Positions 43,163-52,359 of a DNA stretch of 64,000 nt are shown here, piece by piece. The first letter of the stretch is position 1, and the number at the start of each line of letters is the position of its first letter. Origin of the DNA: JAEUSE01 sp964648985 (GTDB taxonomy: Bacteria > Patescibacteriota > Doudnabacteria > UBA920); NCBI GenBank assembly GCA_964648985.1, contig CAZYMS010000003.1, forward strand, positions 15,493-79,492, given 5' to 3'. The position numbers were made by a program, and so were the translations under genes. The notes beneath the pieces were generated by a model that was given only the letters and a program-made list of their open reading frames with translations, did not search any database and had not been told where the DNA came from.

Positions 43163-43651
43163 CTACCGAGTTAGCGCAAGAACATTGTTTCCAATAATAG
43201 GTTCAATTGTAGGAGCGAATACAGTAATACGACCATTCGCATCCTGGAACAAACGGTAGCCAGTAGTATAAGTAGTACCATTCCAAGTCGTACCGTTAGT
43301 CGGATCAACTGGAAGCTCAGAAATGTACGATGGCACCAAACACGAACGCAGATCCAATTCAGCAGTACCATTACCAATAACGCTTCCCGCAGTCCCCGTA
43401 GCGGTCGTGCCTGCAGGAAATGTAATACCCGCACAACTGAACTGCCCCTTATTTTCTGCTATGCGCTGGCCCACACTATTCAATAGCGCGTTCAAATCAC
43501 TAGACCGCTGTGTATTCCGCATATTGGCAAATTGACGAGCTGGATTTACTGCAATAAGCACAATTGCGGCGAGAGCCGCCAGGAGACCAATAGACACTAA
43601 AATTTCTATAAGGGTAAAACCTCTTTCAGTTTCATTTTGAGAATTGCTCAT
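43163..43651 (-). CDS. Type IV pilin-like protein (probable major pilin)
   Basis: 162 residues with the class III prepilin signal ERG-FTLIEILVSIG: cleavage after Gly12, Phe+1 and Glu+5, then a hydrophobic helix. The helix continues as NPARQFANMRNTQRSSDL, and two cysteines (~64, ~98) may form the C-terminal disulfide loop. Last gene of the pilus operon, after an 80-bp gap, a common place for a strongly made pilin. Confidence 0.88.
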   Translation of the reverse strand: MSNSQNETERGFTLIEILVSIGLLAALAAIVLIAVNPARQFANMRNTQRSSDLNALLNSVGQRIAENKGQFSCAGITFPAGTTATGTAGSVIGNGTAELDLRSCLVPSYISELPVDPTNGTTWNGTTYTTGYRLFQDANGRITVFAPTIEPIIGNNVLALTR

Positions 43652-43731
43652 TTGATTATTACTTTAAAAATATTTTATTTCACATTCTTAATGGCCGTTA
43701 AGAATGTGAATAACAGGGTCTGGACCTACAG

Positions 43732-44118
43732 CTAAGGCGGTTCTGATTCTTTGATAATAGTAAAAGTAGATCCACTTATAATTGCTAAAAGGTCGGTTTC
43801 AGCACCGAGAACTGTTGATTTGGCGCGCACATACCATGCAGAACCTATCTTTTCAGCGCTGATAATACTACAACTGTTATTCTGGAATAACGTAAATGTT
43901 TGTGACACAGGTTGCATAGCTGCTTTAATCTGAAGCGCTGCCAGTCGCACGCAGCTATCCGCCAACAGCAAACTCTGTTTTCTCCCCCAGATACGCAATA
44001 TGTTTTGCTGACTATTCCACCCCAAAAGGCCATTACTCGCGACAAGCATGCCGAGTACAGTAGCTGTAAACAGTACTGAAATAAGAGCTATATATCCATC
44101 GTCATATTTTATATTCAT
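43732..44118 (-). CDS. PilX-like minor pilus assembly protein
   Basis: 128 residues. A short N-terminus, one helix (YIALISVLFTATVLGMLVAS), then a region rich in Ala and Leu with two Cys. The start DDGYIALISVL lacks the clean G/FTLIE signal but is like PilX/GspK-type pseudopilins. Four bp after the gene upstream. Confidence 0.65.
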   Translation of the reverse strand: MNIKYDDGYIALISVLFTATVLGMLVASNGLLGWNSQQNILRIWGRKQSLLLADSCVRLAALQIKAAMQPVSQTFTLFQNNSCSIISAEKIGSAWYVRAKSTVLGAETDLLAIISGSTFTIIKESEPP

Positions 44119-44122
44119 AAAC

Positions 44123-44599
44123 CTATGGGAAAAATACCTTTCTAAAGATTTGTCTATTATCCACCATCAGGTTGAGAGATAGAGCATTGGTTGAGGAATC
44201 AACTTGAAACAATGACATCTCTGGGATAGCGGAGGTTACGTGGCCCGGTAAAAGCTCTACAGAACTTCCCCCATTTCTGGTTATAAATATTTTTCCGTTA
44301 GTGACGGCGATAGTGATTGGGGACGTAGTTCCGAAATCAGGTCTAATGAACGTGACGCTCGTATTCGTAGTAGTGACAGATTCTGCCCCCATACCTAGCC
44401 AGTGTATTTTTGCAACGACAAATTGAAGATCTTCTTGCCTTTGAAGATCGCTGCTATTCGTGTTCATCCATCCCACCAAGCGGAATAGTCCACCCCAAAC
44501 ACCCACAAGTAACGTCGATAAAAGACCAATGTATATAATTATTTCGAGAAGCGTGAATCCAGAATAAAGGTGCATAGATTTCTTCATGGGCATACACAA
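44123..44599 (-). CDS. Minor pseudopilin (PilW/GspJ-like)
   Basis: 158 residues with prepilin signal SG-FTLLEIIIYIG and a hydrophobic helix to ~37. The external part is beta-rich. Glu+5 is present. The position in the operon fits a PilW/GspJ tip pseudopilin. Confidence 0.8.
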   Translation of the reverse strand: MCMPMKKSMHLYSGFTLLEIIIYIGLLSTLLVGVWGGLFRLVGWMNTNSSDLQRQEDLQFVVAKIHWLGMGAESVTTTNTSVTFIRPDFGTTSPITIAVTNGKIFITRNGGSSVELLPGHVTSAIPEMSLFQVDSSTNALSLNLMVDNRQIFRKVFFP

Positions 44600-44604
44600 A
44601 ATTC

Positions 44605-46029
44605 TTAACTTCCAACAATCAGTAGCTTATTCCCGCTAGGAATAAACAAAAGATTATCTTGGTAATCGACCCGGCCAGGACTGGATAAAAAGGTAAACTT
44701 ACTACAACGAGACACTAGATAGTTTTCCCCCACTTCGCAGAATAATAGGGGTGCGGCAATATCAGTAGTGGTAAGAACCAAAATCGCATTGCTATACGTT
44801 AGCCCATTTACAACACTCCCTGACTTTAATTTCAGATCAAAAGTCGATATAAGTGCCGGGCTGTGTGGGTTAGATACCGACACCGCGGCAATAGTCGGTT
44901 CTCCCGCCACTTGCTGTCTAGCCAACCAGAGCATGGTCCCGGCAGGAAATAGTGCAGTACCACTTCCCCCTCCCTGCGCGTCGAAACTTGAGAAGTCCAG
45001 AATGTGAACCGGATCCGTTACATCGAGCACTTGAAGTTCAGTATTATTTGCAGAAGATGCAATATAAGCGAGTAATTTCGGAGTACCATTTACAATCTCT
45101 TCCCGTACTGCTATTTGTCGCACACTATGGTTCACCGCCTTACTTCCTAAAAATACCGGCGCCACTGGATTGCTAATATCGAATACATAAAATTCTGACC
45201 CGGCTGTTTCATAGGTACCAATATAAACGCGATTACGAAATACAAAAACACTTCTCCCTTCAGGAAATGACCCACTTGCACTTGGCAAACTTCGTGATGC
45301 AACAAGTATAGGATTGGAAGGTGTAGATATACTCACAACCTGGAGTTGAAGTGTATTACTATTTTGTACAAGATATGCATGTGATCCAGCGACATCAACC
45401 GCAAAGAGTCCATTACCGCTATGAAGACTTGAAAGGAGAATGGGCACTGCTGGATCGGTAACATCAATAATAAATAAGTCAGGATCAGCTATCTGAGTAC
45501 TCGTACCTACTACGACCGCAATTCTAACATTACCTCTATTTACAACGTCAACCCCATGTACCTGAATACGCGACAGCCCAAGCACACTGTTTCCCACGAT
45601 ACGCGGGGTAGACCACGCACCCGAAAGCCCAACTGTTGGACAATCTAACCCACTCTCTTCTACCGATTGCAGGCTGGTGACCATTGTTGACAACTCAATC
45701 TGCCCCTGCTTCGGTACATTCCACAACACGCGATCCGTTGCGAGGGAGGAACAGAGGGTAGAATATTGCATCATCCTCTGCATAGTAAAAGTAGCTGAAG
45801 CAGGAATGGCTGCTGGTATATTTTGAATGGCACCCGAAAATATTCGAACAAGTGCACTATCAGCCTCTGCTAGTTCCTGCGCTTCTAATACCAGCTCTTT
45901 GGTAACAACTATATCTTGCAAATTAAATACTATACGGGCAGATAGAGTAAGTACGCCTGTCATAAGAGTGAGCGCAATCAAAAACTCGACACTCAGGCTC
46001 CCTACTTGCGCACACAATACTCTCATCAT
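44605..46029 (-). CDS. Pilin-like N-terminus fused to an LVIVD-type beta-propeller (candidate pilus-tip protein)
   Basis: 474 residues. The first ~35 residues are a pseudopilin-type helix (SLSVEFLIALTLMTGVLTLSA) with Glu in place of the usual Glu+5. A pilin-like stem runs to ~130, then five or so repeats of ~50 residues of the LVIVD type (e.g. LFIIDVTDPAVPILLSS and FYVFDISNPVAPVFLGS) that should fold as a beta-propeller. Such a protein could cap the pilus and bind surfaces, as PilY1 does in Pseudomonas (analogy only). Its ATG overlaps the stop of the GspH-like gene by 4 nt. Confidence 0.7.
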   Translation of the reverse strand: MMRVLCAQVGSLSVEFLIALTLMTGVLTLSARIVFNLQDIVVTKELVLEAQELAEADSALVRIFSGAIQNIPAAIPASATFTMQRMMQYSTLCSSLATDRVLWNVPKQGQIELSTMVTSLQSVEESGLDCPTVGLSGAWSTPRIVGNSVLGLSRIQVHGVDVVNRGNVRIAVVVGTSTQIADPDLFIIDVTDPAVPILLSSLHSGNGLFAVDVAGSHAYLVQNSNTLQLQVVSISTPSNPILVASRSLPSASGSFPEGRSVFVFRNRVYIGTYETAGSEFYVFDISNPVAPVFLGSKAVNHSVRQIAVREEIVNGTPKLLAYIASSANNTELQVLDVTDPVHILDFSSFDAQGGGSGTALFPAGTMLWLARQQVAGEPTIAAVSVSNPHSPALISTFDLKLKSGSVVNGLTYSNAILVLTTTDIAAPLLFCEVGENYLVSRCSKFTFLSSPGRVDYQDNLLFIPSGNKLLIVGS

Positions 46030-46475
46030 TCTATTATTCCTTCCGAATTTATCTTGGCGGATACAGCGTGACCTACATTTTGGAAGATAATAATTTTTTC
46101 TTGCGAATCTCCGGAAAGTGGCGCGAATGTAATCACTACCCCACTCGGCATTAGCGTAATACCACTGTGCACCAAAGTTATTTCATTTAAATCCGAATGC
46201 TCATGATACGTACTGCCGGGAAACAGTACATACCTGGAACTGTCTGCATATACACTATAAGGTGTGTGACTATTTGCCTGAGCCCTGTTTCGTGCGGAAA
46301 TTAATAAACTCACCAGAGTGTCCCGCTCTGTTGTAAGAGCATAAGTGTGTATGTACCCCACTCCTACCGGAACAAAAGTAGTTGCCAGCACAAGAAGCAG
46401 GGCGATAACCACTAATACTTCAACAAAGGTAACACCGCGTGTGCGCTTAGAAATGTATGGCCTGCGTAATACCAT
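46026..46475 (-). CDS. Minor pseudopilin (FimT/GspH-like)
   Basis: 149 residues with the prepilin signal RG-VTFVEVLVVIALL (Glu+5) and a beta-rich C-terminal part. It overlaps pilC by 29 nt. Confidence 0.8.
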   Translation of the reverse strand: MVLRRPYISKRTRGVTFVEVLVVIALLLVLATTFVPVGVGYIHTYALTTERDTLVSLLISARNRAQANSHTPYSVYADSSRYVLFPGSTYHEHSDLNEITLVHSGITLMPSGVVITFAPLSGDSQEKIIIFQNVGHAVSAKINSEGIIE

Positions 46476-47487
46476 AAATTGGTGAAATGATTGCTATAGC
46501 AACAAACCCGACTACAAGCCCAACCATGAGGAGCAACGCGGGCTCAAATAGCACCGTAATTTTTTTAGTTAATTCTTCCGTCTCTTCTTCAAGATTAGCT
46601 GCCATAAACTGCAAACTTTCAGCCAGCGTGCCAGTTTCTTCTCCCACTAGTAGTAGCTGGGCTACTTGTAATGGGAATAGCTTAGGATATAACTGTAGAC
46701 TGCTTCCCAAGGAATAACCTTCAAGTACTCGGGCGCGTGCATGAAGAAGTGCCTTATTATACGAACGATACTGGGTGCTGCGCGAAGTTTTTTCTAAAGC
46801 GGTCAAAAGTGGCATTTCGGCTTTAAGTAATACAGCGAGAGTCCGACATATATGCCAATTCTGATATTGAATTACGTACAGCCTGAACACAGGTATATAC
46901 AATGCACATTTCTGCCACATTGCACGCACAGATCGCGCCCTTACAACGATCCAGACGGTAGCAATTATTAATATAACTACAAGCAAAAGTCCAATAAAAT
47001 CCTGGGTGATCACCGTATACAACCTGAGCAATATACGTGTTGTGAGAGGTAATTTAAAATGCAAACTCGCAAATATCGGCATAAGTTTTGGAAGTACATA
47101 CAACAGAAGCAACAGTGCCACAGCGACTGCAACAATAAAGACGAACAGTGGATACACCAGGGCTGACCATATTTTCCTACGCATAGCTTGTTGCTGGCCA
47201 AGCTGTTCAGTCACATACTTAAGATGCTCGGGCAACATGCCGGTTTGCTCTCCTATTTCAATAAGATGGAGCGAAACGAGGTTTAGTACGTTTCCACATT
47301 CTTGGAAACCCGCAGCAAGGCCACGACCCTTCGTTACCGCATCAATAAGATGCTGCACCAACAAAGCGCTACTTCCTTTAGTCTGCGCTGACAATAATTG
47401 CAACGATTCAAATAATGGCACCCCTGCTGCAATCAGCGTGGAAAGTCTTTTCATGAGGAAATGTTGTTCCTGTACGGATACATGCAT
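46447..47487 (-). CDS. pilC: Type IV pilus inner-membrane platform protein PilC/GspF
   Basis: 346 residues with two repeated GspF domains: LSTLIAAGVPLFESL near 15-29 and WHICRTLAVLLKAEMPLLTAL near 205, plus three helices. LIEIGEQTGML and LLVGEETGTLAESL are the paired family motifs. It links the PilB motor to pilin assembly. Confidence 0.92.
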   Translation of the reverse strand: MHVSVQEQHFLMKRLSTLIAAGVPLFESLQLLSAQTKGSSALLVQHLIDAVTKGRGLAAGFQECGNVLNLVSLHLIEIGEQTGMLPEHLKYVTEQLGQQQAMRRKIWSALVYPLFVFIVAVAVALLLLLYVLPKLMPIFASLHFKLPLTTRILLRLYTVITQDFIGLLLVVILIIATVWIVVRARSVRAMWQKCALYIPVFRLYVIQYQNWHICRTLAVLLKAEMPLLTALEKTSRSTQYRSYNKALLHARARVLEGYSLGSSLQLYPKLFPLQVAQLLLVGEETGTLAESLQFMAANLEEETEELTKKITVLFEPALLLMVGLVVGFVAIAIISPIYGITQAIHF

Positions 47488-47537
47488 AGCAGTCGGCGAT
47501 CAAATTTTATATCTCATTTCGGATTTCGGGCCAGGTC

Positions 47538-48746
47538 TTAGTCCGAGAGTGCGCGTGCTACTTCTTCAGGAGTTGTAAGGCCAAGCAAAACTTTTTCAAC
47601 ACCATCTGCGGCCATAGTGCGCATGGCCTCACTCATTGCCTGACGTACAATTTCTGAAGCTGGCACCCTGCGAAGTATAAGGCTACGAATGCCGGGTGTT
47701 ATATACAGTATTTCAAAAAGTGCCATTCGTCCTTTATACCCACTTCCACGACACTCGCCGCACCCAACCCCTTTTGCACCTGCAATAACATCGAGCTCCG
47801 GGATATACGCACGGATAGTTTGTGGAAGTTCACGTACTACATATGAATACTCCTTCGTGCAACTACCACAGACTGTGCGCACCAAACGCTGCGCAATAAC
47901 TGCACTTACAGTGGAACTAATTAAATACGGCTCAACTCCTAGGTCAAGCAAACGCAATAGCGTAGTTGCTGCATCATTTGTATGAATAGTAGAGAGGAGC
48001 AAATGGCCGGTGAGTGCCGTATTTGTCGAGAGGCGCGCTGTTTCCCCATCTCTTATCTCACCCACCATAATTATGTTTGGATCTTGCCTTAAAATACTAC
48101 GGAGGCCGGTAGCAAAAGACAGATTTGTTCGGGGATTCACTTGAATTTGACATGCTCCCTTTATTGCATACTCAATTGGATCTTCTACGGTAATAACTGA
48201 AACAGTATCTTGATGCACTAATTGTAAAAGTGAATACAGTGTAGTTGTTTTTCCACTTCCCGTGGGACCACTGGCAAGGATCATACCGTGAGGTCGATGC
48301 AATATGTACTCGAGTTTTATTCTATCCGCTTCACTCATACCCAAATCTTTCAAAGTGTGAAAACTGGATCTTTGTGTAAGTAGTCTTAAGACAACTCGTT
48401 CGCCATAATAGGTAGGACTAATAGCAACACGTATATCTACTGGTTTGTCTTCGACAGAAATACGAAAGCGGCCATCTTGAGCCGCTTGGTGTTCGTCTGT
48501 GCGCAGTTGCGATAATACTTTTACTTTGCTAATGAGTGCGAGCAGGTGGAGCAATGGCATGTGAGCAACATCTTCTAGTTCACCATCTATGCGAAATCTA
48601 ATTCGCACATCTTCTTCGGTGGGGTCAATATGAACATCCGAAGCCCGACTACTCACCGCATGATGAAATATCGCATCTAAAAACGCTGTGGTAGAAAAAC
48701 CACTTGGTGTAGAAAGCATATTTTGCATTACGGCTGCAAGCGACAT
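47538..48746 (-). CDS. pilB: Type IV pilus assembly ATPase PilB/GspE
   Basis: 402 residues: SRASDVHIDP, Walker A SGPTGSGKTTTLYS, Asp box VEDPIEY, Walker B NIIMVGEIRD, His box LSTIHTNDAATTLLRL, and a Cys4 zinc knuckle (CGSC...CGEC). It lacks most of the N-terminal domain that longer PilB proteins have. It is first in the operon. No PilT, PilD or PilMNO genes lie in the window. Confidence 0.92.
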   Translation of the reverse strand: MSLAAVMQNMLSTPSGFSTTAFLDAIFHHAVSSRASDVHIDPTEEDVRIRFRIDGELEDVAHMPLLHLLALISKVKVLSQLRTDEHQAAQDGRFRISVEDKPVDIRVAISPTYYGERVVLRLLTQRSSFHTLKDLGMSEADRIKLEYILHRPHGMILASGPTGSGKTTTLYSLLQLVHQDTVSVITVEDPIEYAIKGACQIQVNPRTNLSFATGLRSILRQDPNIIMVGEIRDGETARLSTNTALTGHLLLSTIHTNDAATTLLRLLDLGVEPYLISSTVSAVIAQRLVRTVCGSCTKEYSYVVRELPQTIRAYIPELDVIAGAKGVGCGECRGSGYKGRMALFEILYITPGIRSLILRRVPASEIVRQAMSEAMRTMAADGVEKVLLGLTTPEEVARALSD

Positions 48747-48869
48747 ATTTAGTTAGAGCGCGAATAAACTGTCTTGGCTATGGAACTTTTAGTCACCATA
48801 CCAACCCCACATGGAAAGTGCAAAATAGATTATCCACTCCGGAACCGCTTAACTTCTGTCACTATTTTA

Positions 48870-48911
48870 TAAAGACAACACTTTTCGTGGCCACGAAAAG
48901 TGTTGTCTTTA
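48870..48911. repeat. 42-bp perfect palindrome, downstream copy
   Basis: A 42-bp palindrome with no spacer: half site AAAGACAACACTTTTCGTGG, centre GTGG|CCAC. It contains the stop codon of the PaaX/Cas2-like gene (48909-48911). Identical over the inner 42 bp to 49448-49489. Confidence 0.9.
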
Positions 48912-49433
48912 GAGATTAAAACGCTTACGTAGATCGGTATCATCATCAAGACTCTCTACTGTTAGTAAACGTATATAGCGAGTTAGGCCTGAGAGTCTTA
49001 AATATTCCATAGCTGCTTCATTAAATGCAAATGGTCCAATATATACACTCGCTTGAAGTTTAGTAAAAGATAAACTACGAAGCTGGTAAACAAGTAAAGA
49101 GCGAAGGTGACTCGCGGACTCGGGAATATCAAACACAAGCAATCGCCATTTATTATCCCACTCTTTCGGCTCTACTATGTTGAATTTACCTAACAAAGTT
49201 TTCACTCTCCCCTGTTTCGTCAAAGTAATAAAGCGAGCACCGTGTTTATCTGTCCAGCGGACAAATCCTTTTTTCCGCAGGTAATCCAAAGTACGCCTTA
49301 GATTACCACCAACTTTTATATCCTCACCATACACGTGTTCTATGGCTCGGCCTTTAAGGCCAAGGATAAGTGTTCTGGTATCATACACAATAAACAATAC
49401 TCTATGTGCTAAACATCCAACTTCTGAATGCAT
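48909..49433 (-). CDS. PaaX-like transcription regulator with Cas2-like C-terminal domain
   Basis: 174 residues from ATG 49433 (AAGGA just before it). The N-terminal ~80 residues are a winged helix (NLRRTLDYLRKKGFVRWTDK). The C-terminal domain begins EWDNKWRLLVFDIPES and resembles the Cas2 fold of PaaX proteins; it is often mislabelled Cas2 nuclease. No CRISPR array or Cas1 is seen here, so a repressor role is preferred. It is flanked by two near-identical long palindromes, which may be its operators. Confidence 0.75.
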   Translation of the reverse strand: MHSEVGCLAHRVLFIVYDTRTLILGLKGRAIEHVYGEDIKVGGNLRRTLDYLRKKGFVRWTDKHGARFITLTKQGRVKTLLGKFNIVEPKEWDNKWRLLVFDIPESASHLRSLLVYQLRSLSFTKLQASVYIGPFAFNEAAMEYLRLSGLTRYIRLLTVESLDDDTDLRKRFNL

Positions 49434-49446
49434 ATTTTTCCTTGTC

Positions 49447-49490
49447 CTAAAGACAACACTTTTCGTGGCCACGAAAAGTGTTGTCTTTAG
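49447..49490. repeat. 44-bp perfect palindrome, upstream copy
   Basis: 44-bp palindrome (CTAAAGACAAC...GTTGTCTTTAG) ending 14 bp before the ATG of the PaaX/Cas2-like gene. Its inner 42 bp equal the downstream copy. As RNA it would form a 20-bp hairpin in the leader. Confidence 0.9.
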
Positions 49491-49675
49491 AGTCTTATTA
49501 CTGCTTTATTTGTATAGGTTAAGAGGACAAGATTTGAGAAGGATCTTGTTGATATATACGCTACGTTCACCTCAATCAAACTCGACAAAGATATTTTCTG
49601 GTTCTGAACCACTCTCTCTCGTTCGAAAATGAGCCTAATCATATGGATTACAGGTTATTAAATCCACTAATTGTG
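49491..49675. other. Spacer without a recognised gene
   Basis: AT-rich; no promoter of quality and no credible frame seen on either strand between the palindrome and the Nudix terminator. Confidence 0.4.
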
Positions 49676-49709
49676 GAATAAAAATACTCTGCTATAAAAA
49701 TAGCAGAGT
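49676..49709 (-). terminator. Terminator of the Nudix gene
   Basis: ACTCTGCTAT / ATAGCAGAGT with loop AAAA, then ATTTTTATT on the minus strand. Confidence 0.8.
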
Positions 49710-49794
49710 TTGATCAAGAAATTTTAAAGTTATTATTAATAATTACTCAAAATAGGCAACTTTATCCACACTATAAGTAAGACTCGATATCTAT

Positions 49795-50379
49795 TTATGC
49801 TCCTAATATTTTCTGTTTAAATTCTTGCATCTTGGCTGGGTCTAGTTTTGCTTCAAGTAACCTGGTCCGAATTTCTTCTTCGTAAAAATCTTTGTCTAAA
49901 GCTATTTCTACAAACTCATCAAATGTAGTTGGTCTAAGCTCAACTTTTTCTGCACCATCCAACTCTTGTTCCTGTACTTTCTTACAATTACGAGCAATGA
50001 AATAATATATTGCCCACTCCACTTTACTAATAGGCTGCAAGGCCTCTAGCAGTTCCCATTGATCAGATGCATACCCTGTTTCTTCCAGCAGTTCGCGCTT
50101 TGCGGCTTCTAATACTTCCTCCCCTTCGTCCACCCTACCACCTGCAAGAGCTATGAATGGTTTTTTGCCTGGTTGCTCTTGGTGAGTCATTAATATACTA
50201 CCCTCCGGAGTAAGTGCCAGCACCACTACAGTGTCTGCACGTTTCACTTTTTCAAAGATATACGTTTTTCCGTCATATCCTTGTTGCTCCCATTGATAGG
50301 TGTCAAAAATCTTGCCTTTAAATACTAGCTTGGCATGGGGAGGCATTATTTGCTTTGAGACTGGTCGTTGTATTTCCAT
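49795..50379 (-). CDS. Nudix hydrolase (ADP-ribose pyrophosphatase-like)
   Basis: 194 residues from MEIQRPVSKQ. A complete Nudix box (GRVDEGEEVLEAAKRELLEETGY, split here as GRVDEGEE and REL-LEETGY) lies near 82-104; it is preceded by PFIALAGG. Form and length are those of ADP-ribose or nucleoside-diphosphate-sugar hydrolases. It begins 4 nt after the M13 peptidase stop. The frame extends upstream to 50466 but overlaps that gene. Confidence 0.85.
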   Translation of the reverse strand: MEIQRPVSKQIMPPHAKLVFKGKIFDTYQWEQQGYDGKTYIFEKVKRADTVVVLALTPEGSILMTHQEQPGKKPFIALAGGRVDEGEEVLEAAKRELLEETGYASDQWELLEALQPISKVEWAIYYFIARNCKKVQEQELDGAEKVELRPTTFDEFVEIALDKDFYEEEIRTRLLEAKLDPAKMQEFKQKILGA

Positions 50380-50383
50380 ATTT

Positions 50384-52327
50384 TTACCAGATTTTAGCTC
50401 GCTTTTCTGGAGCAATATATAAAGCATCTGTAGGTTCAACTTGGAATGCTTCGTAGAAGCGATCAATGTTACTCGCTATACCGTTAATGCGGAACACCGC
50501 GGCTGGGTGCGGATCTGTTACTACAAATTCTCGAGCTTTCTCTTCACGGATATGCTCTGCTTCAAACAGAGCCCAGCTGACAAACAGTCGTTGCATAAGG
50601 TTCCGCTTCTCTACTTCGTTAGTTATGCCCTGGCGCGCGAGGCTTCGCTCAAACGCGTCTAAAGCAATTTCTAACCCCCCTAAATCTGCCATACTTTCCC
50701 CAATCGTAAGCGGCCCATTCATAAATAATCCGGGCAAAACTTCAAACGCACTCCCCTGCTCTTCGAGCACCTTTGATAACGCATCAAACTTTTCTTTATC
50801 TTGCTCCGTCCGCCAGTTTACCCTATTACCTTGAGCGTCAAACTGTGAACCGGAATCATCAAAACCATGGGTCATCTCATGCCCTATCACACTTCCGATA
50901 GCGCCATAGTTCTCTGCATCATTACCAGCAAGGTCAAAAAAAGGTGGCTGTAATATACCTGCAGGAAACACAATTTCGTTTAGGTTAAAATACGCATATG
51001 CATTTACGGTTTGTGGCGTCATGAGCCATTCTTCCATGTCTACCGGCGTACCGAGCCTTTTAAGCATTCGATTCTGTTCAAAAAGATCTGCTCGAAGGAC
51101 GTTTGCCAGATAGCCTTCGCCCACCTCAAGTAAGTCATAACTTCGCCACACTTTAGGATAGCCAATTTTAAGCTGCATCTTCTGAAGCTTATCTATAGCA
51201 ATCTGCTTAGTCTTCTCTTCCATCCATGGGTTAGACTGAATACGTTCTTTGAATGCTTCTTTTAAATCTGCAACCAAAATTTCCATGTGCGCTTTGGCTT
51301 GGTTCGGAAAGTATTTTTCTACGAAAAGCTTCCCCAACCCTTCCCCAAGCGCGGTACTATCCATAGTGAGCACTACTCGTTTCCACCGTGGCTGTATTAC
51401 CTTAGTACCATTTAGCACGGCGCCATAAAACGAAAACCTCTCTTGTTCAAAACGCTCACCTAGAAACTGTGCTGAATTATGTGTTAATTGCCACCGTAAA
51501 TAATTCTGCCAGACGCTTACTGGCAGCTCGCCGAGCAATCTATTTAGGGCTTGCAAGAATTTAGGCTGGTTCACAAACACAGACTCTTCATGCATACCTA
51601 GTTCCGTGAAATACTGAGCCCAAGAGATATTCGGCGCTAGTTCCTGCAGCGCAGAAAGGCTGAACTTGTTGTACTGCGCTTCAAGGTCGTGCCATATCTC
51701 TGTAGTGGTCATAGAAGCTTCTGCGAGCGCGCGCTCTACAGCTAACACATCTGTTACTAAAGACTCCGAGACCGGACCGGTGAGTGCCATCATACGCGGA
51801 ATATGGAGTGCGTACTCCTCACGGATTCGCCTGGTAGCAGCGTCGTCTGTAAAATAGTAATCACGATTGGGAAGCCCAAGTCCCCCTTGGAATATACGTA
51901 ATACGTACTGAGTACTGTTCTTTTCATCTGGCTCAACGGCAAGTCCCCAGACAATGGCAACACCTTCGGTGTATAATTTTATGAAGTAATCACTTACATC
52001 ATGAATAGACTGAAAAGCATTGATTTCCGCAAACCACTTATTCAAAACAGACAAACCCGCCGCTTCAGGGGCATGAGGATCTTTAGCAGATAAGTAAAAA
52101 TCACGAGCCTTTTGCTCAAAACTACCAGGTGCAATATCTACACGGGTTCCAAGTTCTTCAAGAATATCCCGCACACGTATCCAATTATCTTCGCGCAGCT
52201 TAACAAATGTCCCCCACCGGGCTTCGTGGGCGGGCAAAGGATTTGCCGCAAGCCATCCCGCATTCGCATAGTGGTATAAATCATCTTGCGGACGACTTGG
52301 CGTGTCCAATTGATTGCTATCTGTCAT
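50384..52327 (-). CDS. pepO: M13-family zinc metallopeptidase (PepO-like)
   Basis: 647 residues from MTDSNQLDTPSRPQDDLYHYANAGW. Zinc motif HEMTH in VIGHEMTHGFDDSGSQFD, third ligand in ESMADLGGLEIA, and NAYAYFNLNEIVFPAGIL. No signal peptide or membrane helix is seen, so it may act in the cytosol as PepO of lactic acid bacteria does. The upstream extension to 52378 overlaps def. Confidence 0.92.
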   Translation of the reverse strand: MTDSNQLDTPSRPQDDLYHYANAGWLAANPLPAHEARWGTFVKLREDNWIRVRDILEELGTRVDIAPGSFEQKARDFYLSAKDPHAPEAAGLSVLNKWFAEINAFQSIHDVSDYFIKLYTEGVAIVWGLAVEPDEKNSTQYVLRIFQGGLGLPNRDYYFTDDAATRRIREEYALHIPRMMALTGPVSESLVTDVLAVERALAEASMTTTEIWHDLEAQYNKFSLSALQELAPNISWAQYFTELGMHEESVFVNQPKFLQALNRLLGELPVSVWQNYLRWQLTHNSAQFLGERFEQERFSFYGAVLNGTKVIQPRWKRVVLTMDSTALGEGLGKLFVEKYFPNQAKAHMEILVADLKEAFKERIQSNPWMEEKTKQIAIDKLQKMQLKIGYPKVWRSYDLLEVGEGYLANVLRADLFEQNRMLKRLGTPVDMEEWLMTPQTVNAYAYFNLNEIVFPAGILQPPFFDLAGNDAENYGAIGSVIGHEMTHGFDDSGSQFDAQGNRVNWRTEQDKEKFDALSKVLEEQGSAFEVLPGLFMNGPLTIGESMADLGGLEIALDAFERSLARQGITNEVEKRNLMQRLFVSWALFEAEHIREEKAREFVVTDPHPAAVFRINGIASNIDRFYEAFQVEPTDALYIAPEKRAKIW

Positions 52328-52359
52328 AAGATAATAACTAATTAGTAATAATATTACGT

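Noticed and set aside
48909..49433. CRISPR-associated Cas2 nuclease
   Set aside because: The C-terminal domain looks Cas2-like, but an N-terminal winged helix precedes it and there is no CRISPR array, Cas1 or other cas gene. PaaX-like regulator fits better.
48870..49490. CRISPR-like array formed by the two palindromes
   Set aside because: Only two copies with a full gene between; no regular spacers.
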